A stretch of 19,991 nt of DNA from JAWWPG01 sp038254365 (GCA_038254365.1 JBBSGI010000054.1:1-19991); one strand, 5' to 3'; shown: positions 6,163 to 13,996, counted from the stretch's first letter. Notes: a model not told the origin generated them from the letters alone. Made by a program: numbers and translations.

Positions 6163-7137
6163 TCACTGCTGGGGGTGCTGCCACCAGCCCTCGGCGGGCG
6201 GCGGGTCCTCCTCGCCCTCAGGCGTTTCGGCAACCGGTGAAGCGGCTCCGGACGGCTGGTCCGGCTCCGCCGACACCGCACGATCCGGGGGCGCGGAGTC
6301 CGGGGGCGCGGAGTCCGGGGGCGCGGATTCCGGGGGCGCGGACTCGGGCTGTGGGGTGCCCCACGAGGTCGTCGGTGTCTCCGGCGGGGACACCGGCGGT
6401 CCGGCGGGCGGGGCGTAGCCCGGCTGCTGGCCCCATCCGGTGGGGCCGGGAGGTGCCCAGCTGGCCCCTGGCCCGGGCGCTGGCGTGGGATGGGTGGGAG
6501 GCGGTGGCCCCCAGGCTTGCGGCTGGTGCGCCCAGCCCGAGGGTGCCCAGCCTTGCGGAGCACCCGGCTGGCCCGGTGCACCCGGCTGGCCCGGTGCACC
6601 CGGCTGGCCCGGTGCACCCGGCTGGCCCGGGGCGCCGTACTGGCCGAAGCCGTGCTGCCCACCCCACGGCGCCGCGTTCGGCACCGGCACCGGCAGACTC
6701 TGGAACGCCGTGACGATAGCGAAGCCGGCGGTCGCCAGGAAGAGCAGGTGGGCGAGGCCGAGGATCGCGCCGACGATCTTGCCGGCCAGGGCAACTCCGG
6801 AGTAGCCGAAGGCGTCGTTCGCGCCGAACTGCGCGAAGAACGAGATCACCGCGAACAGCAGGTCGAGAGCAAGAATCCCCAGCGCCACCAGGACGACGAT
6901 CCGGGCGTTCGGGCTGGGCTCGCCGAGGCGGGTGACGAGCAGCACCGCGGCGACCAGGCACAGCACCGGCACGGCCGCCGCGAAGTTGGTGCCGACGAGG
7001 GCGGCCTTCGTGGAGAAGTCCGCTCCGCCGGTGCTCTTGAACAGCAGGCTGAGCGAACCTACGAAGTAGAGCGCCGCCACCGCGAGGAGGGCGTAGGCGA
7101 TGATGTCTCGGTACTTGCGGGTGGCGTCGGTGACCAC
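6163..7137 (-). CDS. Four-TM membrane protein with Pro/Gly/Gln-rich repeat tail
   Basis: I do not recognise a named family. From the GTG at 7137 the 324-residue protein has four hydrophobic helices (about 11-33, 46-69, 80-103 and 116-143) and then a low-complexity tail. The tail contains four exact GAPGQP units (18-bp DNA repeats), Trp/Pro/Gln-rich sequence (GWAPSGWAHQPQAWGPPPP) and four SAPPE/D units (15-bp DNA repeats), ending EEDPPPAEGWWQHPQQ. Such tails are common on actinobacterial membrane proteins and are probably cytoplasmic interaction or spacer regions. The GTG has GGGAG 7 nt upstream; an in-frame ATG at 7176 is the alternative. Much longer readings would run antisense through fbiA and are not credible. 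The gene is divergent from fbiA and upstream of whiB. Confidence 0.75.
   Translation of the reverse strand: MVTDATRKYRDIIAYALLAVAALYFVGSLSLLFKSTGGADFSTKAALVGTNFAAAVPVLCLVAAVLLVTRLGEPSPNARIVVLVALGILALDLLFAVISFFAQFGANDAFGYSGVALAGKIVGAILGLAHLLFLATAGFAIVTAFQSLPVPVPNAAPWGGQHGFGQYGAPGQPGAPGQPGAPGQPGAPGQPGAPQGWAPSGWAHQPQAWGPPPPTHPTPAPGPGASWAPPGPTGWGQQPGYAPPAGPPVSPPETPTTSWGTPQPESAPPESAPPDSAPPDSAPPDRAVSAEPDQPSGAASPVAETPEGEEDPPPAEGWWQHPQQ
6286..6345. repeat. Four tandem 15-bp repeats within the membrane-protein tail
   Basis: Units begin at 6286, 6301, 6316 and 6331 (consensus CGGGGGCGCGGAGTC). They encode SAPPE or SAPPD on the minus strand. Differences are single bases that swap Glu and Asp or are silent, so the reading frame is under selection. 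Confidence 0.9.
6561..6632. repeat. Four tandem 18-bp repeats within the membrane-protein tail
   Basis: Units begin at 6561, 6579, 6597 and 6615 (CACCCGGCTGGCCCGGTG). They are identical apart from one base in the last unit. They encode GAPGQP-type hexapeptides on the minus strand. Near identity points to recent expansion, so copy number may vary between strains. Confidence 0.92.
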
Positions 7138-7269
7138 GGCTGGGCTCCCTGGATGAGATGCGGTACGCGTTGTCATAGGGTGACACACCGGGCGCAGACC
7201 GGAGAGTACCCGATCCGCGGGGCGCCCCCCGCTCTCCTGCCGGACCGACGGGCTTGCACACTGGCAGGC

Positions 7270-8259
7270 ATGCGAATCACCGTGTTGTCGGGAGGCGTCG
7301 GCGGCGCGCGCTTCCTCACCGGCCTGCGTGAGGTGGTCGACGCCGAGCGGGACACCATCACGGTGATCGGGAACACCGCCGACGACATCTGGCTGTTCGG
7401 GTTGCGGGTCTGCCCCGACCTGGACACGGTGATGTACACGTTGGGGGGCGGGATCGACGCCGAGCGTGGCTGGGGGCGAAGCGGGGAGACCTGGCAGGCG
7501 AAGGAGGAGCTCGCGGCGTACGGCGTGGAGCCCTCGTGGTTCGGGCTGGGCGACCGTGACCTCGCGACGCACCTGGTACGGACCCAGATGCTCAACGCCG
7601 GCTTCAGCCTGTCGGCGGTGACCCGGGCCCTCTGCGAGCGCTGGAGGCCCGGCGTCCGGCTGCTGCCCATGACCGATGACCGCGTCGAGACCCATGTGGT
7701 GATCGACGACGCGGAAGCGGAGGGCGGCCGTCGCGCGGTGCATTTCCAGGAGTACTGGGTGCGGTTGCACGCACCGAAGGCGTACGAGGTCCGGCCGCTC
7801 GGGGCAGGTGACGCCGAACCGGCGCCCGGTGTCCTCGACGCCGTCACCGACGCGGACGTCGTGGTGCTGCCACCCTCGAATCCGGTGGTCTCCATCGGCA
7901 CCATCCTGGCGGTCCCGGGGATCGCCGACGCGCTGCGCCAGACGGCGGCCGCCGTGGTCGGGGTTTCGCCGATCGTGTCCGGGGCGCCGGTGCGCGGCAT
8001 GGCGGACCGGCTGCTTGCGGCCATCGGTGTCGACGTGACCGCGGCGGCGGTTGGCGCGCACTACGGTGCTCGCTCGGCCGGCGGCCTGCTCGACGGCTGG
8101 CTGGTCGACACCTCAGACGCCGAGGCGGTGGCCGAGCTCGAGCCGGCGAACCTTCGCACCCGGGCGCTCCCGCTGATGATGACCGACCTGGCGGCCACCG
8201 CCAGGATCGCCACGGCGGCGCTCGACCTGGGCCGGCGCTCCGACGCGTCGACCCCATGA
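7270..8259 (+). CDS. fbiA: 2-phospho-L-lactate transferase family protein (CofD/FbiA), F420 biosynthesis
   Basis: This 329-residue protein transfers a phospho-lactyl or phosphoenolpyruvyl group from a guanosine-activated donor onto the deazaflavin Fo, giving F420-0 or dehydro-F420-0. Family marks are the N-terminal GGVGGARF (8-15), NTADDIWLFGLRVCPDLD followed by TVMYTLGGG, and the PPSNPVVSIGTILAVPG segment that binds the donor. The length is normal for FbiA. No strong ribosome binding site precedes the ATG; CACACT just upstream resembles a weak leaderless -10. The stop overlaps the fbiB start (ATGA), so the pair is coupled. Gene order after whiB is as in Mycobacterium. Confidence 0.94.
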   Translation: MRITVLSGGVGGARFLTGLREVVDAERDTITVIGNTADDIWLFGLRVCPDLDTVMYTLGGGIDAERGWGRSGETWQAKEELAAYGVEPSWFGLGDRDLATHLVRTQMLNAGFSLSAVTRALCERWRPGVRLLPMTDDRVETHVVIDDAEAEGGRRAVHFQEYWVRLHAPKAYEVRPLGAGDAEPAPGVLDAVTDADVVVLPPSNPVVSIGTILAVPGIADALRQTAAAVVGVSPIVSGAPVRGMADRLLAAIGVDVTAAAVGAHYGARSAGGLLDGWLVDTSDAEAVAELEPANLRTRALPLMMTDLAATARIATAALDLGRRSDASTP

Positions 8260-9371
8260 GCGAGCCCGGTCCACCCCCCGGCGCCCCGCTGCCGGCGGTG
8301 CCTTCGACGATGACCTGGCGATCTGTCAGCTGGCCGGAGATCGGGCCGGGCGCCGACCTGGTCTCGCTGGTGTGCGCGATCGCCGACCTTCGCGATGGCG
8401 AGATCGTGCTGGTCACCAGCAAGGCCGTCAGCAAGGCGGAGGGCCGGCTGGTGCTCGCCGACCGCGAGTCGGTGATCGCGGGTCAGAGCTGCCGTGTAGT
8501 GGCGCGACGCGGTCCGTCGGTCGTCGCGCAGACGCAGCACGGTCTCGTCATGGCCGCGGCCGGGGTGGACTCTTCGAACACCCCCAAAGGCACGTCGCTG
8601 ACGCTTCCGGTGGACCCCGACCGCTCCGCCCGGGCGCTGCGGGAGGGGGTCCGAGCCGCCAGCGGGTGCAACGTCGCGGTGGTGATCACCGACACCGCCG
8701 GGCGGGCCTGGCGGTTGGGACAAACCGACCTGGCCATCGGATGCGCTGGCGTGGTGCCGCTGGTCGACCTGAGCGGCAGCCAGGACACTCATGGCAACAC
8801 TCTCCTGGTGACCGCACCTGCGGTCGCCGACGAGCTCGCCGCGGCCGCGGACCTGGTCAAGGGCAAGACCAGCGGCCGGCCAGTGGCGGTGGTGAGTGGG
8901 CTCGCGTCGCTGGTTCTCCCGCCCGACCAGCACGGCCCGGGGGCGGGAGCACTGGTCCGTTCGGCCGCGGACGACCTGTTCGCTATGGGCACCCGGGAGG
9001 CCGTCGTGGCCGCGGCCCTGCGGACCGACCCGGTGGCGCTGCGGCACTTCCCGGCCTGGTCGCTGGCCGATGCCGACCCCTTCGAGGGGCTGCTCGAAGG
9101 CGGCCTGGCGTGGCCGGCCGGGATCGCCCCCAAGGTCTCCGCCGGGCTCACGCGCAACGCCTGCCCCGGCGGCACGGCACCTCCGACCTGGACGCTGCGG
9201 GTCGACGTACCCGAGGAGTGCGATCCGGAGGTCCTGGTCGCCGTGGGCCGGCTACTCGAGCGAGCAGAGGTACTCGCGTCCGCTGCCCGGCTGCGGGCAC
9301 ACCAGCACGACGGCGTGCCCGCCTCGTCGGGAAGCCGTCCGATCGCGAGGATCTGCTGGCAGGATCGTTGA
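8256..9371 (+). CDS. fbiB: Coenzyme F420:L-glutamate ligase (FbiB/CofE domain), lacking the nitroreductase domain
   Basis: Residues about 25-245 form the CofE ligase that adds glutamates to F420-0 with GTP. Marks include VTSKAVSKAEGR, TPKGTSLTLPVDPDRSARAL, ITDTAGRAWRLGQTDLAIGCAG and GSQDTHGN followed by VADELAAAADLVKGK. Mycobacterial FbiB is about 448 residues and carries a C-terminal FMN nitroreductase-like domain that reduces dehydro-F420-0. Here the protein is 371 residues. After the linker-like DLFAMGTREAVVAAAL there is only about 120 residues, including WSLADADPFEGLLEGGLAWP and a segment ending IARICWQDR, with no recognisable FMN-binding fold. The start overlaps fbiA. The next gene begins 1 nt after the stop. 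The ligase assignment is secure; the role of the short tail is unknown. Confidence 0.9.
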   Translation: MSEPGPPPGAPLPAVPSTMTWRSVSWPEIGPGADLVSLVCAIADLRDGEIVLVTSKAVSKAEGRLVLADRESVIAGQSCRVVARRGPSVVAQTQHGLVMAAAGVDSSNTPKGTSLTLPVDPDRSARALREGVRAASGCNVAVVITDTAGRAWRLGQTDLAIGCAGVVPLVDLSGSQDTHGNTLLVTAPAVADELAAAADLVKGKTSGRPVAVVSGLASLVLPPDQHGPGAGALVRSAADDLFAMGTREAVVAAALRTDPVALRHFPAWSLADADPFEGLLEGGLAWPAGIAPKVSAGLTRNACPGGTAPPTWTLRVDVPEECDPEVLVAVGRLLERAEVLASAARLRAHQHDGVPASSGSRPIARICWQDR

Positions 9372-9372
9372 G

Positions 9373-10032
9373 ATGACCCGACGCCGCTCCGCGCGTGGCC
9401 GAGCCGGGTCTCGGGAGATGGCCAGGCCGGGGACCGAGCGGCTGGGCACCGCGGCCACCGTGCTCACCTTCCTGCGGACCGCGGCCACGCTGGTGCTGGC
9501 GCTCTGGGGAGCCCGCGACGGCTCGCTCCCCCTGCTGCTGTGGGCCCTCGGGGTCTACTGGGTCGGAGACATGGCCGACGGTGTGCTGGCGCGGCGACTC
9601 GACCAGGAGACCCGCATCGGCGCGGTGCTGGACATCATGTGCGACCGGCTGTCAGCGGCGAGCTTCTATCTCGGTTTCGCGTGGTACGACCCCAGCATGG
9701 CGGTCCCCGTCGGGATCTACCTGGCCGAGTTCCTCGTTGTGGACATGTTCTTGTCGATCGCCTTCCTGGCGTGGCCGGTGTCGAGCCCCAACTACTTCTA
9801 TGTCATCGACACCCGGCTTTGGCGTTGGAACTGGTCGAAGCCGGGGAAGGCGCTCAACTCGGCGCTGTTCGCGGTGCTGATGGTGGTGACGCGGGAACCG
9901 TGGGTGGCCGGGGCCGTGGCGGTCTGCCTGCTCGGGCTGAAGAGCGTTTCGCTGGGCTGGCTGATGAAGCTGGGTCTGCCGATCCCCGAGGTACGGCGCT
10001 CCAACGAGCACGAGACGCCGCCAGTACGCTGA
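9373..10032 (+). CDS. CDP-alcohol phosphatidyltransferase family membrane protein
   Basis: A 219-residue membrane protein with the complete family motif DG-AR-G-D-D: Asp66, Asp69-Gly70, Ala73-Arg74, Gly83, Asp87 and Asp91, with family spacing. These enzymes displace CMP from a CDP-linked substrate to make a phosphodiester, as in phosphatidylinositol-phosphate or cardiolipin synthesis. Hydrophobic segments flank the motif (around 28-46, 52-66, 95-110, 115-135 and 160-185). The substrate cannot be read from sequence. The ATG lies 1 nt after the fbiB stop. A cytidylyltransferase-like gene follows 35 bp downstream, which suggests that partner could supply a CDP-activated head group. Longer in-frame readings run inside fbiB and are rejected. 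Confidence 0.88.
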   Translation: MTRRRSARGRAGSREMARPGTERLGTAATVLTFLRTAATLVLALWGARDGSLPLLLWALGVYWVGDMADGVLARRLDQETRIGAVLDIMCDRLSAASFYLGFAWYDPSMAVPVGIYLAEFLVVDMFLSIAFLAWPVSSPNYFYVIDTRLWRWNWSKPGKALNSALFAVLMVVTREPWVAGAVAVCLLGLKSVSLGWLMKLGLPIPEVRRSNEHETPPVR

Positions 10033-10067
10033 CCGAGCCGACGAGCCGACGCAAGGTGGTAGACGCG

Positions 10068-10553
10068 ATGAGCCCAGCCCCACCGACTCGGGTGGCCGTG
10101 GTCAGCGGCTACTTCAACCCGCTCCATGTCGGCCACGTCCGCATGATGACCGCGGCTCGTGCGCTCGCGGACTCCCTTGTGGTCATCGTCAACAACGATG
10201 CGCAGCAGCTGGCGAAGGTCGGCACGATCGTGCAGCCGGTCGAGGATCGGATCGAGATCGTCCGGGCGCTCCGCGACGTCGACGACGTGGTCGCGGCCGT
10301 AGACCGCGACGCAAGCGTCGAGGAGACGCTGGCGTTGGTCCGCGCCCGCTACCCGAAGGCCCATGTCTTGTTTGCCAACGGCGGCGACCGCAGCGATCCC
10401 GAGACGGTGGCCGAGATCGCCACCTGCCGCGAGCTGGGTATCGAGATCGTGCTCGGCGTGGGCGGTCGGCAGAAGGCAGACGCCAGCAGCCGGATCAATG
10501 TGGTGCTGCGCGGCCTGGCTCGGCCCGTCGACTCGTCACCGCCGGCCTCGTGA
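10068..10553 (+). CDS. Cytidylyltransferase-like nucleotidyltransferase (HxGH superfamily)
   Basis: A 161-residue single-domain nucleotidyltransferase of the TagD/RfaE-C/CoaD superfamily. It has VAVVSGYFNPLHVGHVRMM with the HxGH motif at His20-His23, and NDAQQLAK followed by PVEDRIEIVRAL, as in glycerol-3-phosphate or heptose-phosphate nucleotidyltransferases. It would join a phosphorylated small molecule to CMP or AMP; the substrate is unknown. The usual ISSTxIR tail is replaced by KADASSRINVVL. An AAGGTGG ribosome binding site lies 8 nt before the ATG. The stop overlaps the next GTG start (GTGA). Its position between a CDP-alcohol phosphatidyltransferase and TIGR03089 points to a lipid or envelope pathway. 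Confidence 0.85.
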   Translation: MSPAPPTRVAVVSGYFNPLHVGHVRMMTAARALADSLVVIVNNDAQQLAKVGTIVQPVEDRIEIVRALRDVDDVVAAVDRDASVEETLALVRARYPKAHVLFANGGDRSDPETVAEIATCRELGIEIVLGVGGRQKADASSRINVVLRGLARPVDSSPPAS

Positions 10554-11299
10554 GGACCGGTCCGGTCACGGTTGTCGCCGCGCTGGCCGCGGCCCTGCAC
10601 TCGGCCCCGGGGCGACCCTTCGTGACGATGTACGACGAGGCCACCGGCGAGCGGGTCGAGCTCAGCGTCACCACCTTCGACAACTGGGTATGCAAGCTCG
10701 CCAACCTGTTCCGGGCCGAGTGGGATCTCGATCCCGGCCAGCGGATGAGCATCTCGCTGCCCCCGCACTGGCAGTCGATGGCGGTCATCGTGGCCGCCTG
10801 GGCATGCGGCCTGAGCGTGACCCTGGGGCCGGACGACATGGCGGCAGCCAGCGTCGTAGGCCCGGAGGCGTTGGCCGGACCGACCCCGCCGGGTGTCGTC
10901 CTGGCCTGCGCGCTTCGCCCGCTCGGTCGGCCATTCACCACCCCGTTGCCGCCCGGATGGCTCGACTTCGCGCTCGAGGTGCCCGCGCAACCCGATGCCC
11001 TCCTGTTGCCGTACCCCGTGGCCCCCGAGGAGGCAGCGCTGGTCACCTCGGCAGGGACGGCCACCCACGCCGATCTCGTCGACCGCGGACTGCTCGAGGC
11101 CGCGGGTCTGGGACTGCTTCCCGGGGGTCGGCTGCTCACCGACCTCGACCCGGCCAGCACCGCCGGCATCGGGGTCGCCCTGCTGAGCCCGCTGGTGACG
11201 GAGGCGTCGGTAGTGCTCGCTCTCAGCGCCTCGCCGGACCGCCGCCACGTCATCGCGGCCCAGGAGCAGGTCACCTGTATGCGCTGGTCCTCCCGGTAG
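10550..11299 (+). CDS. TIGR03089 family protein (truncated adenylation-domain-like)
   Basis: This 249-residue protein matches the actinobacterial TIGR03089 family, which resembles the N-terminal part of acyl-CoA synthetase/AMP-binding enzymes but is far shorter. It has RPFVTMYDEATGERVELS and TFDNWVCKLANLF near the N-terminus, and a degenerate adenylation P-loop TSAGTATHADL (166-176) where active enzymes have TSGTTGxPK. No C-terminal adenylation subdomain is present, so ATP-dependent acyl activation is unlikely. The function is unknown. The family often sits beside LCP genes. The GTG start overlaps the preceding stop (GTGA), making it the last gene of the fbiA operon. Confidence 0.82.
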   Translation: MRTGPVTVVAALAAALHSAPGRPFVTMYDEATGERVELSVTTFDNWVCKLANLFRAEWDLDPGQRMSISLPPHWQSMAVIVAAWACGLSVTLGPDDMAAASVVGPEALAGPTPPGVVLACALRPLGRPFTTPLPPGWLDFALEVPAQPDALLLPYPVAPEEAALVTSAGTATHADLVDRGLLEAAGLGLLPGGRLLTDLDPASTAGIGVALLSPLVTEASVVLALSASPDRRHVIAAQEQVTCMRWSSR

Positions 11300-11371
11300 G
11301 CTCTGCGTTCGAGCGATACGAGAGGTCAGCGAGGGCCCGGCCGAACCGACCCGAGAGGAACGAACACCGTC

Positions 11372-12370
11372 ATGACATGGCTGGTCACAGGAGGAGCCGG
11401 GTACATCGGTTCGCACGTGGTGAGGGCGTTCCGGGAGGCGGGGACGGACGTGTCGGTGCTCGACTCGCTCTCCAGCGGCCATCGGGAGTTCGTGCCCGAG
11501 GAGGTCCCCTTCTTCCTGGGCAACGTGATGGACCGCGAGATGGTGCGCAAGGCCCTCACCACCCGGCCGATCGAGGGCGTCGTGCACCTTGCGGGGTTCA
11601 AGTACGCCGGCGTCTCCGTCCACAAGCCTCTGCTCACCTATCTCGAGAACGTCACCGGCACCACGGTGCTGCTGGACGAGATGCAGGAGGCCGGGGTCGA
11701 CAAGATCGTCTACTCGTCGTCCGCGGCCACGTACGGCACGCCAGACGTCGACCTGGTCACCGAGCACACCGCGGTCTCACCGGAGTCGCCGTACGGCGAG
11801 AGCAAGCTGATCGGAGAGTGGCTGCTCCGCGACCAGGCCCGGGTCACGTCCCTGCGGCACACCTCGCTGCGCTACTTCAACGTCGTGGGCTCGGCGACCC
11901 CGACCTTGTACGACACCAGTCCGCACAACCTCTTCCCGGTCGTGCTCGACGTGCTCAGCCAAGGCGGCACCCCGCAGATCAACGGTGACGACTACCCGAC
12001 TCCCGACGGCACCTGTGTGCGCGACTACATCCATGTGGGCGACCTGGCCTGGTCCCACGCCACCGCGGCGGAGGCGCTGGTCGAGGGCCGGCCGCTGGAG
12101 CCGGTCTACAACCTGGGCAGCGGCGATGGGGTCTCGGTCCGCCAGATCATGGATGCGATCGCCCGGGTTACCGGGCTCGACTTCGAGCCGGTGATCGCGC
12201 CCCGCCGAGCGGGCGATCCGGCGCGCATCGTGGCCTCCGGTGACCTGGCCGCGCGCGACCTCGACTGGGCGATGCGCCACTCGCTCGACGACATGGTCGC
12301 GTCGGCGTGGGCGGCCCGGCAGGCCGTCGCCGCCGGAGGTCAGTCCTCGTCCTCGCCCTCGAAGTCGTAG
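11372..12370 (+). CDS. galE: UDP-glucose 4-epimerase
   Basis: This 332-residue short-chain dehydrogenase interconverts UDP-glucose and UDP-galactose. It has the NAD-binding TGGAGYIGSH (6-15), the GalE block VHLAGFKYAGVSVHKPLLTY, catalytic Ser115-117 and the Tyr141-Lys145 pair (YGESK), and a C-terminal NLGSGDGVSVRQI. The length is normal. GAGAGGAA lies 11 nt before the ATG, and TAGGCT at 11298-11303 is a possible -10. It is the first step towards UDP-galactofuranose and lies next to glf and export genes. Its last 31 bp overlap the end of wzt on the other strand; the Ser-rich end SSSSPSKS is antisense to the acidic end of the ATPase. Confidence 0.94.
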   Translation: MTWLVTGGAGYIGSHVVRAFREAGTDVSVLDSLSSGHREFVPEEVPFFLGNVMDREMVRKALTTRPIEGVVHLAGFKYAGVSVHKPLLTYLENVTGTTVLLDEMQEAGVDKIVYSSSAATYGTPDVDLVTEHTAVSPESPYGESKLIGEWLLRDQARVTSLRHTSLRYFNVVGSATPTLYDTSPHNLFPVVLDVLSQGGTPQINGDDYPTPDGTCVRDYIHVGDLAWSHATAAEALVEGRPLEPVYNLGSGDGVSVRQIMDAIARVTGLDFEPVIAPRRAGDPARIVASGDLAARDLDWAMRHSLDDMVASAWAARQAVAAGGQSSSSPSKS

Positions 12371-13083
12371 CCGAGCGCCTGCACGGCCTCGTCGGCTGGT
12401 CCGAAGAACTGCACCTGGCCCGCTGACAGCACCATGCCCAGATCGCAGAGCTTGACCACCTGGTTGGGGTTGTGGCTGACGAAGACCATGGTCTTGCCCT
12501 CGTCCTTGAGCCCGTAGATCCGCTTCATGCACTTGCGCCGGAAGGGCTGGTCTCCGACCGCGAGCATCTCGTCCATCAAGAAGATGTCGCAGTCGGTGTG
12601 CACCGCGACCGAGAACGCCAGCCGCATGAACATCCCGGAGGAGTAGTTGCGTACCGTCGACGCGACGAAGTTCTCCATCTCGGAGAAGTCGAGGATCGCG
12701 TCGTACTTGCGGCGGATCTCCTCCTGGCTCATCCCGAGGATGGCGCCGTTCAGGTAGATGTTCTCCTTGCCGGTCAGGTCGGGGTGGAAGCCGGCACCCA
12801 CCTCGATGAGACCCGCGACCCTTCCGCGGGTCTGCACCGTGCCTGAGCTGGGCTCCATGACGCCACTGATCAGCTTGAGCAGCGTGCTCTTGCCCGAGCC
12901 GTTGAGGCCCATCAGCCCGATCGAGCCGCCGACGTCGAGCTGGAAGGACACGTTGTCGACGGCGGTGAAGCTCTTCACGGTGCGGCGGCGCTTGACCGCG
13001 TTGACCGTCAGGCTCTTCAGGCCGTTGCTGTTCGAGAGCTTGAAGCGCTTGGTGACCCCCTCGACGACCATCGCCGTCGTCAT
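12340..13083 (-). CDS. wzt: Polysaccharide ABC transporter ATP-binding protein (Wzt/TagH type)
   Basis: This 247-residue ATPase has Walker A GLNGSGKST (59-67), the O-antigen/teichoic-type signature NYSSGMFMRLAFS (Gly150), Walker B DIFLMDEMLAVGD (Asp166 onward) and the H-loop FVSHN (His204). The N-terminal segment with a KRRR before the first beta-strand and the VGAGFHPDLTGKENIYLNG block are typical of the Wzt/TagH/RfbE subfamily. It would power export of a lipid-linked polymer through the permease encoded just upstream. The start overlaps the permease stop by one base (TGATG). There is no extra C-terminal carbohydrate-binding domain, so export is probably not gated by chain-end recognition. 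It is convergent with galE. Confidence 0.93.
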   Translation of the reverse strand: MTTAMVVEGVTKRFKLSNSNGLKSLTVNAVKRRRTVKSFTAVDNVSFQLDVGGSIGLMGLNGSGKSTLLKLISGVMEPSSGTVQTRGRVAGLIEVGAGFHPDLTGKENIYLNGAILGMSQEEIRRKYDAILDFSEMENFVASTVRNYSSGMFMRLAFSVAVHTDCDIFLMDEMLAVGDQPFRRKCMKRIYGLKDEGKTMVFVSHNPNQVVKLCDLGMVLSAGQVQFFGPADEAVQALGYDFEGEDED

Positions 13084-13964
13084 CAGAGCTTGTCCGCGAA
13101 CCGGCCGTCGAAACGGCTGAAGATCAGCTGGGCCACCCACAAGAACACCAAGCCCGCGAGCAGGATGATCAGGCCCCGCTCGAGCAGGTGAGCCGGCAGC
13201 TCCATGGCCGACCCGGTCGCGATCGGATGGGGGTTGGCTGCGGTGGGCTGGAACGAGGTGATCCAGAACGCACGGTTGTTCAGCATCACGGCCGCGTTGA
13301 AGGGGTTGCAGATGTAGAGCTGGTCGATCCACGGGTGGCCGGCGAGCTTCGGCCGGATCGTCGAGTACGTGTAGATGACCGGTGCCGTCCACCGGATGAC
13401 GGTGTTGACCACCTCGACGATGTTCGTCGTGTCCCGGATGAACACGTTGGCGGCGCTGAGGATGATCGCCAGGCCGAGCCCGTAGACCACCACGATCGCG
13501 AAGCCCAGCACCGCGGCGACGGCGGCCGTGAGGTCGGGATGCCACCCGACGATGAACTCGCCGATGACCAGCACGACGTACATCGGGAACATGTTGTAGA
13601 GCGAGACGGCGACCGACGCCACCGGGAACATCTCGCGCGGCATGTTGATCTTGCGCACCAGCGACTTGTTCTTGATCACGGCCTTGGAGCCGGCCGAGAG
13701 ACAGGTCTGGAAGAACTGCATGATCACCATGCCGCTGAAGATGTGCAAGGCCCGGTTCTCGGTCTTGTGGTTGATGATCAGGTTCGCGATGAAGTAGTAG
13801 ACGCAGAACCGCACGACCGGCTGGACGTACGACCAGGCGAGCCCGAGCAGGGAGCCCGAGTAGCGGACCTTGACCTCCTTGCGCACCAGCAGCCAGAGCA
13901 GGTATCGCCGCCGGAAGACGTCGACCAGCCCGCCCACCTGGCGTGGGTCCTGCAGAGGAGCCAT
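13083..13964 (-). CDS. wzm: Polysaccharide ABC transporter permease (Wzm type)
   Basis: This 293-residue ABC-2 type permease starts with a cytoplasmic amphipathic segment (LLVRKEVKVRYSGSLLGLAW). Several TM helices follow, with the conserved loop NKSLVRKINMPREMFP and the FIRDTTNIVEVVNTVIRW region typical of Wzm/TagG. It forms the channel for lipid-linked glycan with the wzt product. I chose the ATG at 13964 because AGGAA lies 6 nt upstream; a GTG at 14000 overlapping the glf stop is possible but has a poor ribosome binding site. The stop overlaps the wzt start. Together with glf and GlfT1-like genes it resembles the mycobacterial galactan export set Rv3781-Rv3783. Confidence 0.92.
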   Translation of the reverse strand: MAPLQDPRQVGGLVDVFRRRYLLWLLVRKEVKVRYSGSLLGLAWSYVQPVVRFCVYYFIANLIINHKTENRALHIFSGMVIMQFFQTCLSAGSKAVIKNKSLVRKINMPREMFPVASVAVSLYNMFPMYVVLVIGEFIVGWHPDLTAAVAAVLGFAIVVVYGLGLAIILSAANVFIRDTTNIVEVVNTVIRWTAPVIYTYSTIRPKLAGHPWIDQLYICNPFNAAVMLNNRAFWITSFQPTAANPHPIATGSAMELPAHLLERGLIILLAGLVFLWVAQLIFSRFDGRFADKL

Positions 13965-13996
13965 GGGGCGTTCCTCGCGCGCCGTGGCAACTGCCG

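Noticed and set aside
7138..8061. N-terminal extension of the minus-strand membrane protein across fbiA
   Set aside because: It is antisense to a clear FbiA; the membrane protein has a good ribosome binding site at 7137.
8061..9047. Minus-strand open frame antisense to fbiB
   Set aside because: FbiB motifs on the plus strand are unambiguous; the antisense product has no recognisable domain.
10068..10553. FbiD/CofC (phospholactate guanylyltransferase) assignment
   Set aside because: The protein has an HxGH cytidylyltransferase motif, not the CofC/FbiD GT-A-like fold, despite lying near fbiA and fbiB.
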